Positions 6,466 to 7,689 of a stretch of DNA of 7,689 bases are shown here, one piece after another. The notes under the pieces are model-generated. The model saw only the letters and a list, made by a program, of their open reading frames with translations, did not search any database and was not told the DNA's origin. Source of the DNA: an uncultured Alphaproteobacteria bacterium (GTDB taxonomy: Bacteria; Pseudomonadota; Alphaproteobacteria; CASFRQ01; SAAU01); assembly GCA_949296785.1 (NCBI GenBank), contig CASFRQ010000086.1:1-7689 (forward strand). The letters are read 5' to 3'. The position numbers were made by a program, and so were the translations under genes. The stretch's first letter is position 1. Every line of letters starts with the position of its first letter.

Positions 6466-6496
6466 AAAAAAGCCGGGTAAAACTCGCCCTTCCGGC
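6466..6496 (-). terminator. Rho-independent terminator between DUF4139 gene and exported-protein gene
   Basis: On the minus strand GCCGG (6492-6496) pairs with CCGGC (6472-6476), followed at once by TTTTTT (6466-6471). The stem is short and the loop is about 15 nt, so termination may be partial. The structure ends 15 bp before the next start codon, leaving no room for a separate promoter after it. Confidence 0.55.
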
Positions 6497-6544
6497 GCCC
6501 CTCCTTCCCGACCTTAAACGACGAGAAAAGCAGGAAGGAAGGGC
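6497..6544 (-). repeat. 12-bp inverted repeat just after the DUF4139 stop
   Basis: On the minus strand GCCCTTCCTTCC (6533-6544) pairs with GGAAGGAGGGGC (6497-6508) over 12 positions with one U-G wobble and a 24-nt loop. It begins 6 bp after the stop codon. With no T-run immediately after it, it may stabilise the mRNA 3' end or compete with the adjacent terminator hairpin at 6466-6496. Confidence 0.6.
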
Positions 6545-6550
6545 AACATA

Positions 6551-7689
6551 TTATTCAAAACGCACCTGAACCTTGAAAGTTACTTTGACCTCTTCCTGAG
6601 GCGGCAAAGTAACCGTCCAGGAAACCTGATTGGAAGATTCCTTCACGGATGGCGCCGATTCTTCCGTTATTTTCCAAGAGTAAGGAATATACTGAAGAAT
6701 TTTCACCTGCGCCTCTTCCGCCTTGGAATTTTGCAAAGTTATTTCATAAGACGCCTCATAAGCCGTTTTTCCCAAAGAAGAAAAACTCGTCCTTTTGGCT
6801 TTGGCAAAAATATCAAAGGCCTCTCCCAGTTTTACTTTCACATCATGATTTTGCGCGATAGGGTTAATTTGATCCTCGCCGACAAAAATCATCTGCTTGT
6901 CCTGATTGTCCTTATAAACACGAATCGTACCGGCAGGCAAGGCAAACCCCAAACCGGACTCCTTCACATTTTTAAACTTCAGAAGTGTCATCGGCTTTCT
7001 GTCTTTTGTTTCAAAATCCCTGGATGAATTGTTGATGGAAACCAGATTTTCATACTCATAACTTTTTTCCACCGGAACGGAAATCTCTGAAAAAAGAGAA
7101 ACTTGCTTTTTCTGGCGTGATAAAAGATCAGTTTTTTCCTCCAATGTATACAGGTAATAATCTGACAAAGACTCCACAGGCATACTTTCTCCAGCCGCCG
7201 AATCCATCGCCATGCCTAAATTGGCGGCGGAAGCCTTCAGCATATAAGCCCTGGGAGCAATTTCATTGCGTTGGACAAGGTTGACATCTCCGGAAACCAG
7301 TTGGATTTTCGCCTGGTTAAAATCCGTCGCCGAATCGTTTGTCAAAGAAACAAAACCATTCAAAAGCATTTTAGAGTCGTTTTCCTGCAACTGCGCAACA
7401 TAATCCGCCTTCCAAGAAAGCCCCTGAGTCAGATAATTAACCTCAATTTCCCGGTCGGCCGCCGCGGCAGCCTGCGTGTGAATAACCAAAGTCGGCTTGT
7501 CCCTAAGGTTTTCCGGAATAGAAAAGAAAACCAGTTTGCCGTCAAAATCCGGCTCTATTCTGTCGCCGATTTTCAACACGGGATTATATCCGTTTTGGGA
7601 GGACAAAAGAACGGCTTTGTTAATAAACTGCTGCCCTGTCGCCGGATTTGTCCGCAAAAGGCCGACCTCTTTTCCCTCCGATTTTTGAA
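6551..7689 (-). CDS. DUF4139 domain-containing protein (5' end outside window)
   Basis: C-terminal part of a protein that I place in the DUF4139 family, whose members are mostly exported and whose biochemical role is not established. The frame is open to the right edge: the ten codons before the TTG at 7657 read QKSEGKEVGL without a stop, so the true start and any signal peptide lie beyond the window. Family features visible in order are LVFFSIPENLRDKPTL, YLTQGLSWKADYVAQL (near 7400-7440), VSLTNDSATDF and IQLVSGDVNLV, then YYLYTLEEKTDLL (near 7135), VPVEKSYEYE, GLGFALPAGTIRVYK, the glycine/acidic segment FVGEDQI, and KLGEAFDIFAK. The C-terminal beta-rich end includes YIPYSWKITEES and a final VTFKVQVRFE. 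It is followed by a 12-bp hairpin and a terminator-like stem before the exported-protein gene. The family call rests on recalled motifs, not a search. Confidence 0.85.
   Translation of the reverse strand, partial: QKSEGKEVGLLRTNPATGQQFINKAVLLSSQNGYNPVLKIGDRIEPDFDGKLVFFSIPENLRDKPTLVIHTQAAAAADREIEVNYLTQGLSWKADYVAQLQENDSKMLLNGFVSLTNDSATDFNQAKIQLVSGDVNLVQRNEIAPRAYMLKASAANLGMAMDSAAGESMPVESLSDYYLYTLEEKTDLLSRQKKQVSLFSEISVPVEKSYEYENLVSINNSSRDFETKDRKPMTLLKFKNVKESGLGFALPAGTIRVYKDNQDKQMIFVGEDQINPIAQNHDVKVKLGEAFDIFAKAKRTSFSSLGKTAYEASYEITLQNSKAEEAQVKILQYIPYSWKITEESAPSVKESSNQVSWTVTLPPQEEVKVTFKVQVRFE

Noticed and set aside
6551..7657. DUF4139 protein starting at the TTG at 7657
   Set aside because: The frame continues without a stop to the right edge and a start here would cut into the domain; the gene is simply truncated by the window.

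Overview
The window looks like ordinary chromosome from an AT-leaning alphaproteobacterium. The best lineage marker is a GcrA-type cell-cycle regulator, a family characteristic of Alphaproteobacteria. The moderate GC content and the Bacteroides-like DNA invertase at the left edge would fit an uncultured gut or host-associated member of the class, but that placement is inference.

Layout. Positions 3-605 (+) hold the 3' part of a serine recombinase of the Mpi/Pin DNA-invertase type, cut by the left edge. Positions 606-947 are non-coding and carry a long imperfect hairpin, an AT-rich inverted repeat, a small hairpin and a 12-bp tandem duplication. Everything else lies on the minus strand. Transcription runs right to left through a DUF4139-family protein (6551-7689, cut by the right edge), an unrecognised exported protein (4870-6450), gcrA (4296-4706) and polA (948-3899, GTG start). 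The gaps are about 97, 163 and 396 bp.

How the genes relate. PolA is the replication and repair polymerase. GcrA is a transcription regulator that works with sigma70 and CcrM-methylated DNA. The DUF4139 gene and the exported protein are separated by a Rho-independent terminator-like hairpin. Its T-run ends one base before the downstream Shine-Dalgarno sequence, so the pair may be joined by partial read-through. I see no functional link between the invertase and the minus-strand genes.

I found no defence system, CRISPR array, tRNA or rRNA. The most unusual feature is a perfect 76-bp direct duplication. A piece of the polA coding sequence (codons 523-548) is present a second time in the polA upstream region, in the same orientation, 69-144 bp before the start codon. 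A second notable point is that the PolA proofreading domain has lost most of its metal-binding residues. The window edges truncate two genes, so the first in-frame start codons seen there (ATG at 51, TTG at 7657) are internal and not real starts.
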